A stretch of DNA of 64,000 nt from Fasciolopsis buskii (Eukaryota > Platyhelminthes > Trematoda > Plagiorchiida > Fasciolidae): positions 363,814 through 427,813 of the forward strand of contig LUCM01001982.1 of NCBI GenBank assembly GCA_008360955.1, read 5' to 3'. The stretch's first letter is position 1. Each line of letters starts with the position of its first letter. The position numbers and the translations under genes were made by a program. The notes beneath the pieces are model-generated. The model was not told where the DNA came from. It did not search any database and saw only the letters and a program-made list of their open reading frames with translations. Shown here piece by piece: positions 28,872 through 43,800 of the stretch.

Positions 28872-31800
28872 TGGTTTGCTTGCTGAACTCATATATATAT
28901 ATATGTATATATATAGTTTGGATCGAAACGTCACGATAAACGTATTAACTCAGTGTACGCCTTCTCAACTCTAAATATATAAATATATATATATATTTCC
29001 GAAACCCATGCAATGAACACCGCGCGAACACTTCCTATTTCAGCCGGCAAATGCAAAAAGAGATACCTGAATTTGCATTCCTTTTATTCACCAAAACTGA
29101 CGGATCTTTCGGATATTAAGTCTCAAGCTTTGGAACTATCTAGAGGGCAAGTAGGTTAGAAATTTCATCCCATGTTAAACATCATGCATATATCTCAACC
29201 ACGACGCATCACGAGCCCGCTAAGGGGAAATGAGGCTTATTCACAGCATTTTGAAACGTCTATCGCTAGATATCTTACACCAATAAACAATGACAATCGG
29301 TGGGCCCGTCACTATTATTTTTGATCATTTTGGTGTGGCATTCGGTAACACCAGTATGAAATTGTTTTTAACTCACATTCCAACAAGATTTAGAATTTCC
29401 ATGTCGATATTCACCGGTTAGGAAGCTCATTGAGTTACTATATCAGAAAACGAAAACTATTTTGGATTGGGTCAAGATTCAGGATGTGGTATAATTTTGT
29501 ACGAAGCAAACCTTGTACTCAAGTGTGCTTTCATCCGATTTACGTCAGACTGAAAGAAAACCACATTACTTAGGATAACATGTTTAGTAAATGTCAGAAC
29601 AGTGAATCCCAAGGTTTCTATCGGAGACACTTCTTCATATTTTTTGATTTACTAGAACCAAAGGAAGATCTCCGTCACGACAGCGGCAAAATTACCCCTA
29701 TCAGGAACGTATTTTTTGGCCCGTTTGTGAGGCTTTTCTAATTTTATTTCTGTAAAAGTGGAAAATGGACGGAAATATGCATGATCGGTTTTCGAAGAAT
29801 TTTACAGGAGCGAGTGCTTTCGACGAAATTAATGACTCGCCAAGTTAAGGTGTTCTGCATTTTCTGCTACCGCGCATGATAATTATATACCCGCTTTATT
29901 GTGCGATAAATCCACGTCCCATGTCCACTGACATTTGGTAAGTTTAAATATTCAACGCTATCAGAGCAATGATGCATGCGATATTGGTAATAGTTTGCCT
30001 TAGGATTAGAGGACAGAACTGTCGTAAAATTTTAACAGGGAGACATGTAACTGCAGTCACTTTCGGAGATGATTGATATCCTCCATGAAAAAGCTCTTGG
30101 CACAGCTTTTTCGCCTAATATGATGTGTAGCTTCAAACGCTGGAAAAGCTCAAACAAAAAATTTTAAATTGGCCAAAGTTTTTAGTTCATTATGCTCTAC
30201 ATTGTGGTAGCAAAAGGGTTTACTGCCTTCTGCTCACCGCTCCACTGTCACGACAACAACACAGGTGATTAACGCAGGGCGCTCAAGTGACCATGACACA
30301 AAGTTAACTTTCATATAAGTGAAGATCTTTCCTAGACGAAAAATTTTCTGTCCCTCATCAGCCATGGTCATTAGGCCTCAGTTAACGCAAAATACCTCAG
30401 TTAACAAATAATTATCTTCAACCTAAAAATACAGACAACCGAAGATAGGATAGTCGATAAAAATACGTGTCTCTTTTGTGCACAACCCAAGGTAAATCTT
30501 ATTACCGTTTCAAAAACATCTGTAAACTTTTCATGCCCCAATAGGATTTCATTTTTCATTTTCAGACACGTCCACCTAGACGACCAAGACCACCAATGTT
30601 TAACTGGTTATATTACCGTGTACAAACAGATGAATTCATGTTTGCCTACGCTTCTTTGTACTCGAATACTATTGACAGAGGAAACTTCTGAATGCATTAA
30701 AATCGGCGGCGCCCGCATAAATTTATTGCAAAATTCGTAAACAGCACAGAGATGTAACTTCACGAGCATCATCAACCAGAGAACGATCTTGAAAGAAAAT
30801 CAATCAACGGGTTAAGATTCTGTACACTGAAGAGATTGACATCAGCACCGATTAACAGTCCAGTTTGTCAGGATACAACAATTTCGGATTCCGTTGAATT
30901 ACAAACGATCATGTGTTTGTATGTACCTGTCTGGCAGCAGTTCCTTTCGGTGAAGCGGCCTCCCTGAACCAGAGCAAAACTTGAATTTACCTTGATGGAC
31001 AGATTACCACATCGAATGGTATGATTCTGATCAAAACTGAATCATCAGTGAGCACGGACGTACACGAAAGTACGTATATACGCATATATACAGAACAACC
31101 AACTTACAGGTCCACAAAAGACTGTCGCGTTTGATCGTTCACAACAAAAGCCGTAGGAGATAGCGAACCCGATGGTATGCGTTGAAGTAGAGCGGAATTG
31201 AACTGGTGATGCACTTGAACGGGGAAATTTACACTAAGACGAAAAAGGCAGTAACACCGAACGAGTTGATCAGACTCAACCAGTGAAAAGGTTTTGTGAT
31301 TCGAAACTAGGTTAGGCGTTCGTCGCATACTTGCCTGTCTAGATAAATAGATTCAATAAATTAAAAGAACACTGCTTCAACGTGTAAGACTAACAATTTG
31401 TTCTTAACCTGCTATATCTATCCAACTACTTTGTTCTACTATCAACAGGTATGATGTACTCGCGTTAGGGTTCACTGTGCTAGATACATCACCCATATGT
31501 GCGAGCTACTGAAACGAATAGCTTTATCACCAGTTTTTTAGTTTAGTCCGCCCACTAACTACTGATATGATCCATTAGCTGTTCATTTAAAAGGAGCACA
31601 AAACTCAGTATGCCTTCTTTACATTACCAATGAAGATAAACGTCTGGAGAAGCGAATCAGTTAGACGGAAAATAAAACGGTATTCAAACAACTTCGAACG
31701 AAACTTATAAAACCTGCTTCTGACTATCATTCTGGTGGATATGTGCATGCTGATAATGAAAGTGCTTTCAAGTAAATGATTTATCGTGTACCAAACACAG

Positions 31801-34800
31801 GATGCATCAAGACAGAGGAAACGGCTGGTGAGCGAAGACGAACGAAAACGTCATACCTACTACCCGCAACACAGACATGCACAGGAAGCGACTTAGCACG
31901 CTTATCGGAAACACAAACCCAGTATTGAAACCCACAACTGTATTTTGCTTACGTCCTCCGGTGCGCGAATTGCTTAACCCGACAGTTGGAGTCCTTAAGC
32001 GATATGGCTACATGCCGCGGTCAGCCCCGTTTTTCCATTTGAAATGTCTGCTTCTTCAGCCTTTCCGTCTTATGACCTTTCAATTTTTTCTTCATTATTA
32101 TCCGGCTTTATGAGGTAGCACTTTCCAGTAAGGCTAGCGATTATGCAAACTGAAATGACCAAGGCCCAAGAGAATCTAAGTTACCAGAATGATTTAAGTT
32201 TTGGTTGGGTCCCTCAAATGACAACGTTAACTCTTCACCAGGCAAGTGAAATACACGAACCTATTAATCAGGACCGTTTATGGTCTCTTAGTCGGGGTGC
32301 TCGCGGTACAAACGGATTGCCAGCGAACGACGTAAGATGGAGGGAATCTCTCCAAGATTCAAGTGATTATGAAAGCACAGAGGTTACGATGTCTGACAAA
32401 AGTTCCGGAACTTTAGACGTTCTCGAATTAAGAATTTGGATCCAAATCCTTTAGACTCACGTGTTGTCAATCTGTCACAACCAGACTACACCTTGACGTG
32501 GTGTGATGGCTTGCGTGCCTCCATGACCCAATGAGCTATACAGGATAGCTTATCTCAAACCGAAGATCCAGTCATGCCTGGAAGGTCAATGGGTAAAGGC
32601 CTGACGAAGTAGTCTCCTGGTCCTGCAAGTCGTGGGTTGACCTGAGTTTGCAGCTCAGTCGGATAACCGAGCAAAAGATCAGTTGTTCCAAATGCATGGG
32701 CTTCTACTCAGCTATACTCCATTGCCTTCAGGTCAGGTTCTTGTCAGAAAGAAAGGCTTTGGTTGAGAACCCTAATCGTTCTTTTACTTAGTGGCTGGAC
32801 GCCATAGCAGCACCCGTCCATCAATCCCCATGAGTTACACGCCTACAAACAATTCTATACTGCATCGATCATCGCGCAGGCTAGTCAGGACCGCGCTGTC
32901 CATCGCAACGAGCGGGAGGGGTTGTGATAAGTATGCTACTGCTCGGAATTCCCTCTCTAATTCAACCTCTCTTCTGTCTCAAACCCAATGCGTTCGCCCC
33001 TTCTGCCTATCCATAGTATCTCCACTGATAACACGCCTGATACTCGCAACGGTTCGTTTTCAAGTAGTGTAGTAGGTGGTTTTCAGTCTGTTAGCTCACA
33101 TTTTCTCAGACCTCGTCAGTCTTTGAATCTCGGTTCCTTCAATGTGCGCACTCTTATGCAGGTTAGCCAACAGGCGTATTTGGCTCTGACAGTGGACTCA
33201 CTTTCGATTGATGTCTGCTGCGTGAGTGAAACACGAATTCAGGATTCGAGTAGAGTAATTCAATTAACTGCGCCAAACGTCTCGTCAAGATATTTTCTTC
33301 GCACTTCAGGAGACGAAGCAGCTCAAGCTGTGAGTCAACGACGTGTAGGAATAGTCTTGAGTGAGAAGGATGAAGCAGCCCTTCTAGACTGGATCCCAGT
33401 CAACGGTCGCTTGTGTGCCATGAGACTGCAGGGATCAGTCGGCATCCGAAAGGATCGTAGTGTTAAGCGTAGTTTATTTGTTATCTCGCCATACACTCCA
33501 ACAGACTGCAGCACTGACATGGAAGAAGACGAGTTTTACGATAACCTCGTCACTCTTGTTCGGAAGAGCAAACGCTCTAGCATTGTAGTGGTAGCAGGTG
33601 ACTTTAATGCACAAGTTGGCAAACTGAGTGCATCGGAGTCCTGTTTAGGTGGGCGATGCGCCTTGCCTGCTCAGCGAACAGACAACGGAGAAAGACTTCT
33701 CCAATTCTGTGCAGATAATCATTTATTCCTATCTAGTACGAATTTCCGACACAGTTCGCGTCGCACAGCGACAAGGTGCTTCAACTCGACAGGTACTTTG
33801 AGTCAGATTGACCATATCGCAGTTAGCCACCGTTGGCGCGGTTCTGTTCAGAACTGTAGGTTGTACTGGACCACGTACGTCGATTCGGACAACGCGTTAG
33901 TTTTAATGCGATTTTTGCTGCAGCTCAACCGCCATCGATGCAGGTCACAAGCCTGATTGGTCATTGAGCGCCTGTCTGAATCGGCTGCTAGCAACAGCTA
34001 CGAACAGAAACAATTCGACGAATTGAGAAGTTTGACGAGCAATGGTACGAAACCAAGGAGGCGATGCACTTGGCACCAGACCCACCCCTTGTCCTAGGAC
34101 GAGCATTCATCAAAGACACTGGATCTCGCAAAGGTCCCTGGGTCTAATGGAGCAGAAACGCTAGCTGCCTAACCGCAAGGAAGTGAGTAAGATGCATCGA
34201 CAGCTACAGCGTCAAGTGACCATAAGCCATAGGAATGACCGTGAGAACTGGTGGGTTAAGGTAGCGGAAGAGATGCAAGTGGCGGCCGCTTCAGGTATTA
34301 GTCAAAGAATGCTTGAGCTTATACGTGACACCGGTCGACGGCGAACTTCGGTTAGCGAAGTCGAGGGCTTTAGGAATGGAGGGCTTATCCATTGTAGAGA
34401 ACAAAGGCTTGGCCGCTGAGCTGAGCACTTCAAGGATCAGTCTAGATGGCCGAACGCTAACGTATTTAAGCCGACGTTTGCAACTGCGAATCCGTGGAAA
34501 GTGTCACTTGACCCTCACCCCCAAAGGAATTGAAAGAAGAGTCGAATGTTCGACTTCTGAAAAGGGGAAAAGCGGCCGATCCCGATGAACTTCTCCCAGT
34601 TCTTTTCAAACTGAGTAGAAAAACTGTCAAAAGTTCTCACCTCCTTGATTCGTGATACTTAGAACGTGGAGCGTACTCCGTTATCGTGGAGTGAGTTACT
34701 CATTGTGCCCATATTCAAGAAGGGCACACGAAGTGAATGTAGCAATCATCGGGGTATTAGCTTAATTCCAATAGTTATTAAAGTTCTAGCTATGGTAATG

Positions 34801-37800
34801 CTGTACCGTTTGACATCGATTCGCGAGAGTAATATCCGCGAACAACAGGCCGGATTTCGTTCAGGTCGAGATCGCATCGACCAGATATTCACTCTTCGTC
34901 AATTACTGAAAACGCGCCACACAAAACGTCGCCCTACGATCGCAGTCCTTCTCAACTTGAAAGGTACGTTTGACTGTTACCTTAGCTTAGTTGGTGCGGT
35001 GACGGATCAAACAAAACAAGTGCATTTTAGTTCGAGAGTAGTGGTTGTACAAACTGAGTGGAGCCGAAATTCGTTTAACTTCCGGTAGTGTACATTGAAT
35101 CGAAGGGCCACGTCAGTTTTCCTAATTAACTCTATGGGAGACGACCGTAACGAAGAGAGTGGGCGTATTGCCTTTTCTTACAGCACACTTCGGAGCATAT
35201 TGTCTAGCCTTATTGTGAAGTGAACTGGCAATTGCCTCTCAAGTTGTCTCATTCTGAGTCATTAAATTCATAGAAGGTGAACAACAATTAATGACTTATA
35301 TTAAGAAATGTAACATCTAGGACTGCGGCTGTTGCTTCTGAACGCATTTTACGTAAATGTTCAATGTCTAAATTTGGGACGATTTGGGATAATCTTGCTT
35401 CGTTCGATGAAAAAGTTCACAAAAAACTCGGTCGATATTTCCTTAATTGGGCAGTTTGAAAGTAGCATGTCAGTGACTTCGAATGTTTTCGACAATTATT
35501 TGTGGCATTGACATTTCTACCAAAGGTCAAATGTATCTCGAGAAGCCACGGAGGTTCTTCCATGCGAGACAGAAACCTGACGCTCGCTCACTGGATTTTC
35601 AACTTTTTTTATCCCCAATGCTTCTAGAGACCGATGTTGGCAGTAGTTTAAACTGATGGCTTTTAAAACACCTTGATTGTTCAGCTCGGCATTCCGATCA
35701 TAAACGATTCATCCCCAGTCGAGATGACATCGTCATTGAGTAGATGCAGTTGACTGTAGCCTCCCGAAAACAATTTGTTTGTGTACTCTCAGCTCTTTTT
35801 GGACAAAACAGTCTTAATCAGATGATTAAATCGGGCATTAGATATAGGACAGTATTACAATAGTTCTAGTGTTTCTCTACCCACATCAATCTGTGCGTTC
35901 ATGTGATACTTTTTGTTCAGATTTTTCATTGACCCCAGTTGACACAGTTCACATCCGAGTGCGCATTCACTTGTCGCAAATCGGTCAGTTTACACAGTTC
36001 AGATTAGCGAATGTAAGGTAATTAACACATACTTGGTCACCGAATAAACTGTGTACTTTTCCTCTAATGCTTTAGCTGCCAGTGGGAAAACAGGTTGAGA
36101 ACATTTATTCCTAAGGAGGCAAAATGTCCAAGGCAATACTTACTTGTTTTGTTCCATAACACTAGCCAAACTGCGCCCGGATTGGAGTTCCTTTGCCCAG
36201 TTTGAATTTTGCACACCCTCACCTCCAAACACAAGTAGATGCCATCTGAAACAAAAAAAATGAAAAAAAAACTAGCACCAGAAAAGACGAAGTTTGATCG
36301 ATCCAGTAAGCAATGAAAAGATGGAAATACTGATTGTTAAACTTATTAGATGCAGAGAAGATTAGATGAAATCATCAAAATATACCGTAGGTAAAAGATC
36401 CTTATAATAACTCAATGTACGGGGGCTTCGTCGACCTGATAAAGGGCTTCAACACAAAAAGATTCTAAAAACGAAGAGTTATTCGTTTATTCTGAGTAAA
36501 GCTCATTTGACTTATTAGTATTTTGTGATGAGCTACAATCGTGCAAACGGAAACTTGTGAGAGCTCTTGCTTGAGCGAATGAGAGGGGCAATAAAATGGA
36601 AACATGGCTTTCCGATCTACTTCGCCTCGTCCCTGATTGTCTTGTTTCATTCTTTTTCACAATTCCAGCAGTCGTGTCGATCTTAAACTTCCATATCGAT
36701 ACCCACACCTGCGTGATTGCGTAAGCCTCACAGTGCTATCGTTCACAATACTGAGGCCAGCAGGACATTGGTGTGTACCTTTCGGTGATTCGCATGGTGA
36801 AAACTACATTCAAACATTGAGACATAATCAAACTGAATCCGTCTTAATCGGAAAGCACAATTTCAACATATCCCGCAAACCATTTAGTCATTTATTGCCT
36901 ATTTCAATTTGTTGGCATTAGGCCATATGGGACGCTCTTGACAGACAGGAATAAGGAAATGGGATTCATCCGTGCGTACTATGGATAAATAGTGTCTAGT
37001 CGGAAGACTGAAGACAGTAAAAAAAATGTGTACATACAACCCGAAAGCAAGTAAGACGGGTTAATTGAAACCGCGGTGCTTGTGCTACTAAAGTAAAAGT
37101 GTCCCACCAATTGATATCCTCGGCAAAAGATATTATCCATGTAATGAGTCTTGAAACAATTCGAGTGTGTGACATTGGAGTACGAATAGACCGAAGCAAC
37201 AACGTTATGACAGACGCTTAGAGTTCACTAAAAGTAGTACAGTGTTTTTCCATTCTGTTCTCCTATGCAAATAAAGTGGAATAGGTACATGTCCTACTTA
37301 CAAATGTCCGCTGCTCCGGCAAAGACAACCACCAAGTCTAAACCCGATAGGTCAAACAACGAGGGATCACCCTCGTTATTATTATTATTATCATTATTAT
37401 TACTCTTATCAAAATCAGAGGTTCCAACGAACACTTACACCACTTCACAAGCTAACTGCATGGTCCGTTCGATCCCGTTGAGCAAACACGGTCGCAAGTG
37501 TGTATGCAGCCACTGCTGATAATGGTTTGCCGTTGAAATGGCCATGAGATAATCGTTATGAAGTAAATGCAACTTTCTGGTCGTGAGTTCCAGATTACTC
37601 ATGAGTGCCTCCATAGTTTTACGGTTATAGGATGTACCTGCAGATCGGGGTTTGCGAAAACTGATTAGTTTTGCGACAACGATATCGAGGCGAAAGCGAA
37701 GGAAGTGACCGCGATTGGCACAACTACGAACACCTAGGACAAACGTGTCATGTTTCTAAATGAATAGCGGAATAGTCAACAGCGGTGGTTGACTGGAGCC

Positions 37801-40800
37801 TAACTATTAATATGGAACAGACTGTATGAAAAATGACTCTAATTTCACCGATTTCCTTAAACGAATATGAGGAGCACAAGGCCTTACATCCCGAATTTCA
37901 CAGTCGTGGTTTGAATTTGTGAACATTGGGTTAATTCGTGCCTCAAAAACGACCTACAATCGTTGGGAGGCTAGTAGCGGGATCATCTGATATCCAAGCA
38001 AACCTATTGAGAAAAACAGGCTGATTTGGATCCCATTTGTACACGCATTAGAGAAATTTACTTTACGATACACCTTTCGGACATCGAAATTCATCAAGTC
38101 ATTAATGTTGTAAGTAATATGCACAGGGATAGAAAGAAATTCCCTCAAAAGCACATGATCCACCTCGTAGTTAATGGTGCTCGACAGACACGAGTACTCG
38201 GTACCTTCCAGTTCACAAATACATACTCTTAAACAGTTTTTTTTATTCGCTTGACATTAAAACTTTACTTTAATCATAGGTGTGTGCGGATGCTTTAGCC
38301 ACTTATGTGGCCCCATATTCATGGGTCAATGAGACCGAATTACGGAGACACTTGTTACGGTTCGGGTTAATTGAGGTTCGATTTCGAACAATCGAAAAAC
38401 CAAGCTGATCAAGCAGTTAGCATGCTTAAGACCATCCTAGATAGTCGTTACTCACAAGCCACTGAAATTCATCCCAGTTAAAGCAGCCAAATTCAATATA
38501 ACACAAATCAATCTAGTTTAAATTCCTTGAAAATTACCACTGAGCACATTGAGAAAACACAAGTTGGCGAACAAGCTCGTTTTCAGTGATTCGTACTCAT
38601 GCCATTACATCACTATATATATATATATATCTTGACAAAAAATTTTCACTATAGGAAGGTTTGGATTAGTCAGATACAAATATGGGTGGGGAAGGGATTT
38701 GTGGTGTCACATGCATAACCTAAATACACAAGAATATGTTGTGTTAATTGTTTTGTTATCTAGGGTTTGCATTGGGACGGAGGGTGGGCCAGGGGAGTTG
38801 AAGCGCAACCACAAATTGTTTTTGAGAACAAAGTGGAGGATTGTGAAGACGGATTGCGACAGCTTCCGCAGTGCTCAAGAGGCGACACTTTGTCACCCAT
38901 ATTTGTATCTGACTAATCCAATCCTTCCTATAGTGAAAATTTTTTGTCAAGATATATATATATATATATTGATGTAATGGCATCAGTACGAATCACTGAA
39001 AACGAGCTTGTTCGCCAACTTGTGTCCTCTCAATCTAGTTAACACTAATCAAACTGCACAACTATGGCTGTACACTCGACAAGCAACTCGTCCCTAGTAA
39101 TGTTTCGGACACGAATGGTTGATAGACGCGTCCCCATTTGCGCCGAAGCTCCACGGATCAGCAAATAATAACGCAAAAGGACCGAGTACCAACAGGATGA
39201 CGGAGACGGAACGAGTTCAAAAGTTTTTCCCGCCTCCCTTGACCAAAGGAGAAACGTTAGCTTTGATTACCTGGATCCCAGGTCGCAATAACGACAGTCA
39301 CACCTTAATTTGTCGTCTCGCTCCCGACTTTTGGCATGAGAAAGAACTATGCAAATGAACGTCAATAATTGGTCTTTGCTTTCAGCAGTATATTTCGCAT
39401 ACGGATAGATGAACAAAAATACTGAGAAGAAAAGCCAACACATTCGGGCCTTGTTTCTTCTTCCTGAAGGTCAGCTTTGTCTAACCGATGAAAATTCTCC
39501 CATAAATCCCCAAGCGATTCTTAAGTGGACTTATCATCTATTCACGCTTCTAACGATCCAAATAAGATTATAGTGAGAACGTCAATAATGATTAAGAAGA
39601 GTAAGCAGACAAGTTCAACCGCAACTACTAATAAGCCAAGTCAGTGACTGGTTGATTGATTGATTAATTGATAGCATGTCCTCATTGGAATGTAAGCGCT
39701 GATATCGACAGTTGTTTTAAGAGGAAAGACTAACTAGTATTCACTTAAACGCGTCGTGAACTGTTTGTTTTGGCGTAATAAACCAATCCGCTTCCTATTT
39801 GGTCGCCCTGTACTGGTCGTCTTGGTGAGTTTCAGAAAAAACACGCTCTTGCCGAAAAGAGAACCGCTCGGTTGCCATTCACTACTGTCCACCTATCGGA
39901 ACTGTTGGGTCCGTGGTTAAAGCAGACCGTTATATGGATGTTAAATTAGTTTCAGTGAGGCTATGTCAACGGTTAGCCAGACCAGTTTGGTTCCAATGTC
40001 AAGCAGCACAACACACCCTCATCAGAAATGAGGGCTACCCCGTTTTAATCAAGTCCGCAACCTTTAGACCAACAAAATTCAAGTGTGTATTCCACTGACA
40101 AAGTCAGCAACTGCATAACGAATTATTCGACCTAAACACGGGCTATTAGTACGTGGATAATATAATAGACGATGTGCAAAGAAATAAGTCAACAAATATT
40201 GCACGAATGATTATAGGCTTCAATCGGGTAAACAAAACCACATGGAACAAGAAGGAACGAGGCTTGAAATGGAACTCGTGAGCGTTTCTGAGTTAACAAT
40301 GGGATTGGCTGGCTAAGCACGGAAGCTAGACGCAACAAAACCCAACCACAGCGTTTTCACCTCAAGACTAAATAGACGATTCCCCAAGTTTGCTTACTAT
40401 CACCTAAGTTCAATGTGACAGTTTCTCAGTTATCTTTTTATCCTTTAATGCCTTTGTTAGTGAAACGGCAAAGTACACCATTTTCAGGAAGGCAATCGCG
40501 GCCAGCAGAGAGCTGCCAAATGGGGAAGTTGACTAGCGGTGAATGGATTCAAACACGTGACCCTAGTGTTGAAACGCCGTGACGTTGGCCGCCCAGCCAC
40601 CGCCAGTCAGTCTTCGACGCATCCAGTCATCCAGTGAGCCGAAGTAGGCGACGGAACACCGTGGATGGTAGTCGACCAGGATGCAAAATGAATAGGGTTT
40701 GATAAAGTTACAGAGAACTAACTATTGCAATAAGAACTAAGCGATAGACATCAGATCAAGCCAGGGATCTTAGGAACCGATTGAACCACGCAGATAAAAT

Positions 40801-43800
40801 GATTATTCGATATGAAATGTCATACTGACAGCTGCACTCACGTTTATCACACAAACCAGTCAGCTTTGAACGCAGTGCAGTTAGTTGGTCCACGTATTTC
40901 ATGTACTTTCTTTCACAAGTCTTCAGATTTGAGATATACTGTGCAGTAATGGAGATGAAAAAAAAGGAAATTCTGTCAAAAATAATAGCCAGCGAAATGA
41001 GACAATCGATATATTTTTCAGAAATCAGCATCTCGAGTAGACGCTGATCTTAGTCAGTTCCAGGTGGCAGTGCCAAGCGTTGCGCGTGCCCACAGACAGA
41101 TTGCTAGGAAGAACCCGCTCGCTGCACGGATCAAGAACATTTAGATACCTTAGAGCTGACTAGTTCGCAGCAGCAGTCTTCAGAGCAGCGTCAAACAGTT
41201 AAAAACGGTCTGAGAATCATTTGGTATAGACATTAGACAACCACACTTCGAACATGATCTGGAATTGATGTGTCCACCACAACCTGTTTCCGATGCCACA
41301 GGAGACAGTACGGGTCATGGTAAGACTGCACCTGGACGTGGCTCTGTCACGGAGTCGAAAGTCCTCCAGGAATACGCCAACAGCAAGGTGACAGTACTCA
41401 TTTGCAGCAGCGTTCCACAAGTAAGAGGAACTATGGATACCTAAGAAAAACCGATGACGTGGCGATAGAGACTGGAAGAGCTAGCATGTGGTGAACTCAG
41501 CAGTGTTTCAATTTCTTTCCTCTTCCTCCCCTTTTCACTTAATCCGTAGACAGATTCACGCCATCTAAATATAAAGTTTTGAGTAAATAAACCAACCACA
41601 GATCCTATAGGTTGACTTAATTATGAGGTATACATCCATGATCTAGATCGCTTAATCATACATTCTGTTCACATTACCCCGACAACCAATCGGCAGCAAA
41701 AACGTTGCTAGCTGCCTTCAGCTAACCACCTTCGTTCACCAAACTATGAAATCAGCGTCAGCCTTTATATGTCCATGGCTTCCTGCGCACGCCAGGCAAG
41801 ACTCCCATCGAGTAATTTCTGTATTTCGTCATGGTTTACTCCCAGCTGGGACTGAACGACCGAGAGGTGACGGGGCGGAGACGATCCAGAGATGCACGCA
41901 ATGATATAACAGTGCCTCAAAGTAATTTATTCGCCACTCATCCTCCATCTAGTTTATTAATCCCGACGAAGGTTTGTTCTATTTCGGAAAGGATGGTAAT
42001 GGTGTCTACTCGCGGTCAAGACAGGATGAACAAACAGAGCATATCGCTTTGTCTCCCCGCTCTTGTCATGCCCGCCAAAACAGAAGAAATGCAACAGATA
42101 AGTGCGGTGGCAACCGACCACTGGAATGGTATATTGTAATGTTAATGAAACGATAGCTAAATACGGCGATTGCTTGTGCGTCGTAACAACCAGTAATTAT
42201 GACTGGACTTTCGCAATCCAAATAAGACCCGGAATCCAGCTAAAAAAAGAACGATTAAAGAAATCATTGACCAGCATAATGAAAAAAGCCGGGCAAAAAA
42301 GTCACCGACGTATCTTCCAAAGTCGCTCGTCACTTTCTCTTAACTAACCAAAATACCAGCTAAGAAAGACACCGGGAAATCAACGCACACGACTATACTG
42401 AAACCACCAGGTCCCGATTAAGAACGTGCTGATCGTGGTGAGTGGGATGCAGATGTGCTGGGATTCAAAGGGTGAGTGGGTAGTCGTGACCAAAATGAAT
42501 TGCAACAAAGTGCACCCACCACAAACCGTCGTGTAACCTTGACGTACAGCGGGCGTCTGAGTATCACTAAACTAAGAACCAGGAGCATCACATAGTAGTA
42601 CAATTAGACTGGGGCACATAAAAGAAAAACTGTGAGGTAATAAAACCATAAACTTCACAATGAGCTTTCCACTCAATCTAATGCACCAAAAATAATGTGC
42701 AAAGCTCATACTCTGTCCTATCTAGATTTATTGTTCCGATAAGCATTCACTCTTTGATTATTTTTTCTACTTCAGTTGCATGTGCAATTGATCAGTCCAG
42801 GAAAGCCTACTTAGTAGCTCTGCCTTTTCTTTTACTCTGGCATTTGACTGCTGGTTCACGACAATTTAATGGACCAATCATCAAAATGGACAAACTCATC
42901 CGATCAGAAAAGTTCAGATGCTAACCCACATTCTCCAGACGCCGGAGAACACTAGATTCACTGGTATCGAACCTCCAACACCTTCCGCTTTCGAGGCTCT
43001 AAATCCAAATCAACTGAACAAATTAATCAACTGTTGTCTCCTAATGTTTATAAATACGTAAGGGAGCGTGATATTTTTGAAGATGCCGTTCATATTCGCG
43101 AACGTTGCTATATCATACGGAAAACCAGTCTCCAGGCACGTCTCGTCCACCACTAAGCAACAGTACGGTCAGATTCTCGACCAGTTTCTCGAACAGCTAA
43201 TGGATCCAGCTAAAGATTGTGGTTGCTTATCGCTTATCGCCAACCGCATACTTCCGTTGCCTGCAACCATAGTGAGTTATTTCGAGACAATAAAGAAAGA
43301 GCTAGAAAACGCAACGATGATAGCTGCTGGATCCAGCGTACCCCTATTTGTCGAAACCCACGCGTCAAATATGGCGACTACAGCAAAAACACACCACATC
43401 CTCAACACTGCAGCGTTGATTGTCCATGGCCGCTTATGCGGTAAGTCTGACCCCATCTCATTCAAGGTTAACCACTGGAATGATAGGACAAAAATGGAAA
43501 TGAAGACCCAAAGCTAACTGCGTTATTCCAGGATGGGCGCCATTCATTTTTGTCATGAAATGGAAAAAATCTCGACCGGTATAAGACGAAGATGACAAGA
43601 GAGAAAAGTGAAATATGGGAAAGAAATGAGACGAGGAAATTGACACTGACTGAGTCAGATAAGCTCGAGATAAAATTAGTCGAAACTAAATAGAATGAAA
43701 ATGTATAAAACTTGCTCGACGTGAAAAGTGAGATAGCACGATTTCGATCCCAACTTTTAGTGCATGTCAGAATATCACAAATTCAAACAAACGCTTACCT

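Larger units (their letters stand above)
32480..35200 (+). mobile_element. RTE-type LINE, 5' part with endonuclease, truncated RT
   Basis: A GC-richer leader (about 32480-32790; ccttgacgtggtgtgatggc) resembles the 5' region of fluke RTE elements. An endonuclease frame follows, then a broken spacer, then the first reverse-transcriptase blocks at 34666-34980 (SWSELLIVPIFKKGTRSECS, NIREQQAGFRSGRDRIDQIF). Weak traces of the next block run to about 35.15 kb, after which similarity stops. Length and breaks show a dead, 3'-truncated copy. It lies antisense in intron 5. Confidence 0.8.

Noticed and set aside
28686..28974. Frames with runs of alternating Tyr and Ile
   Set aside because: Translations of AT microsatellites.
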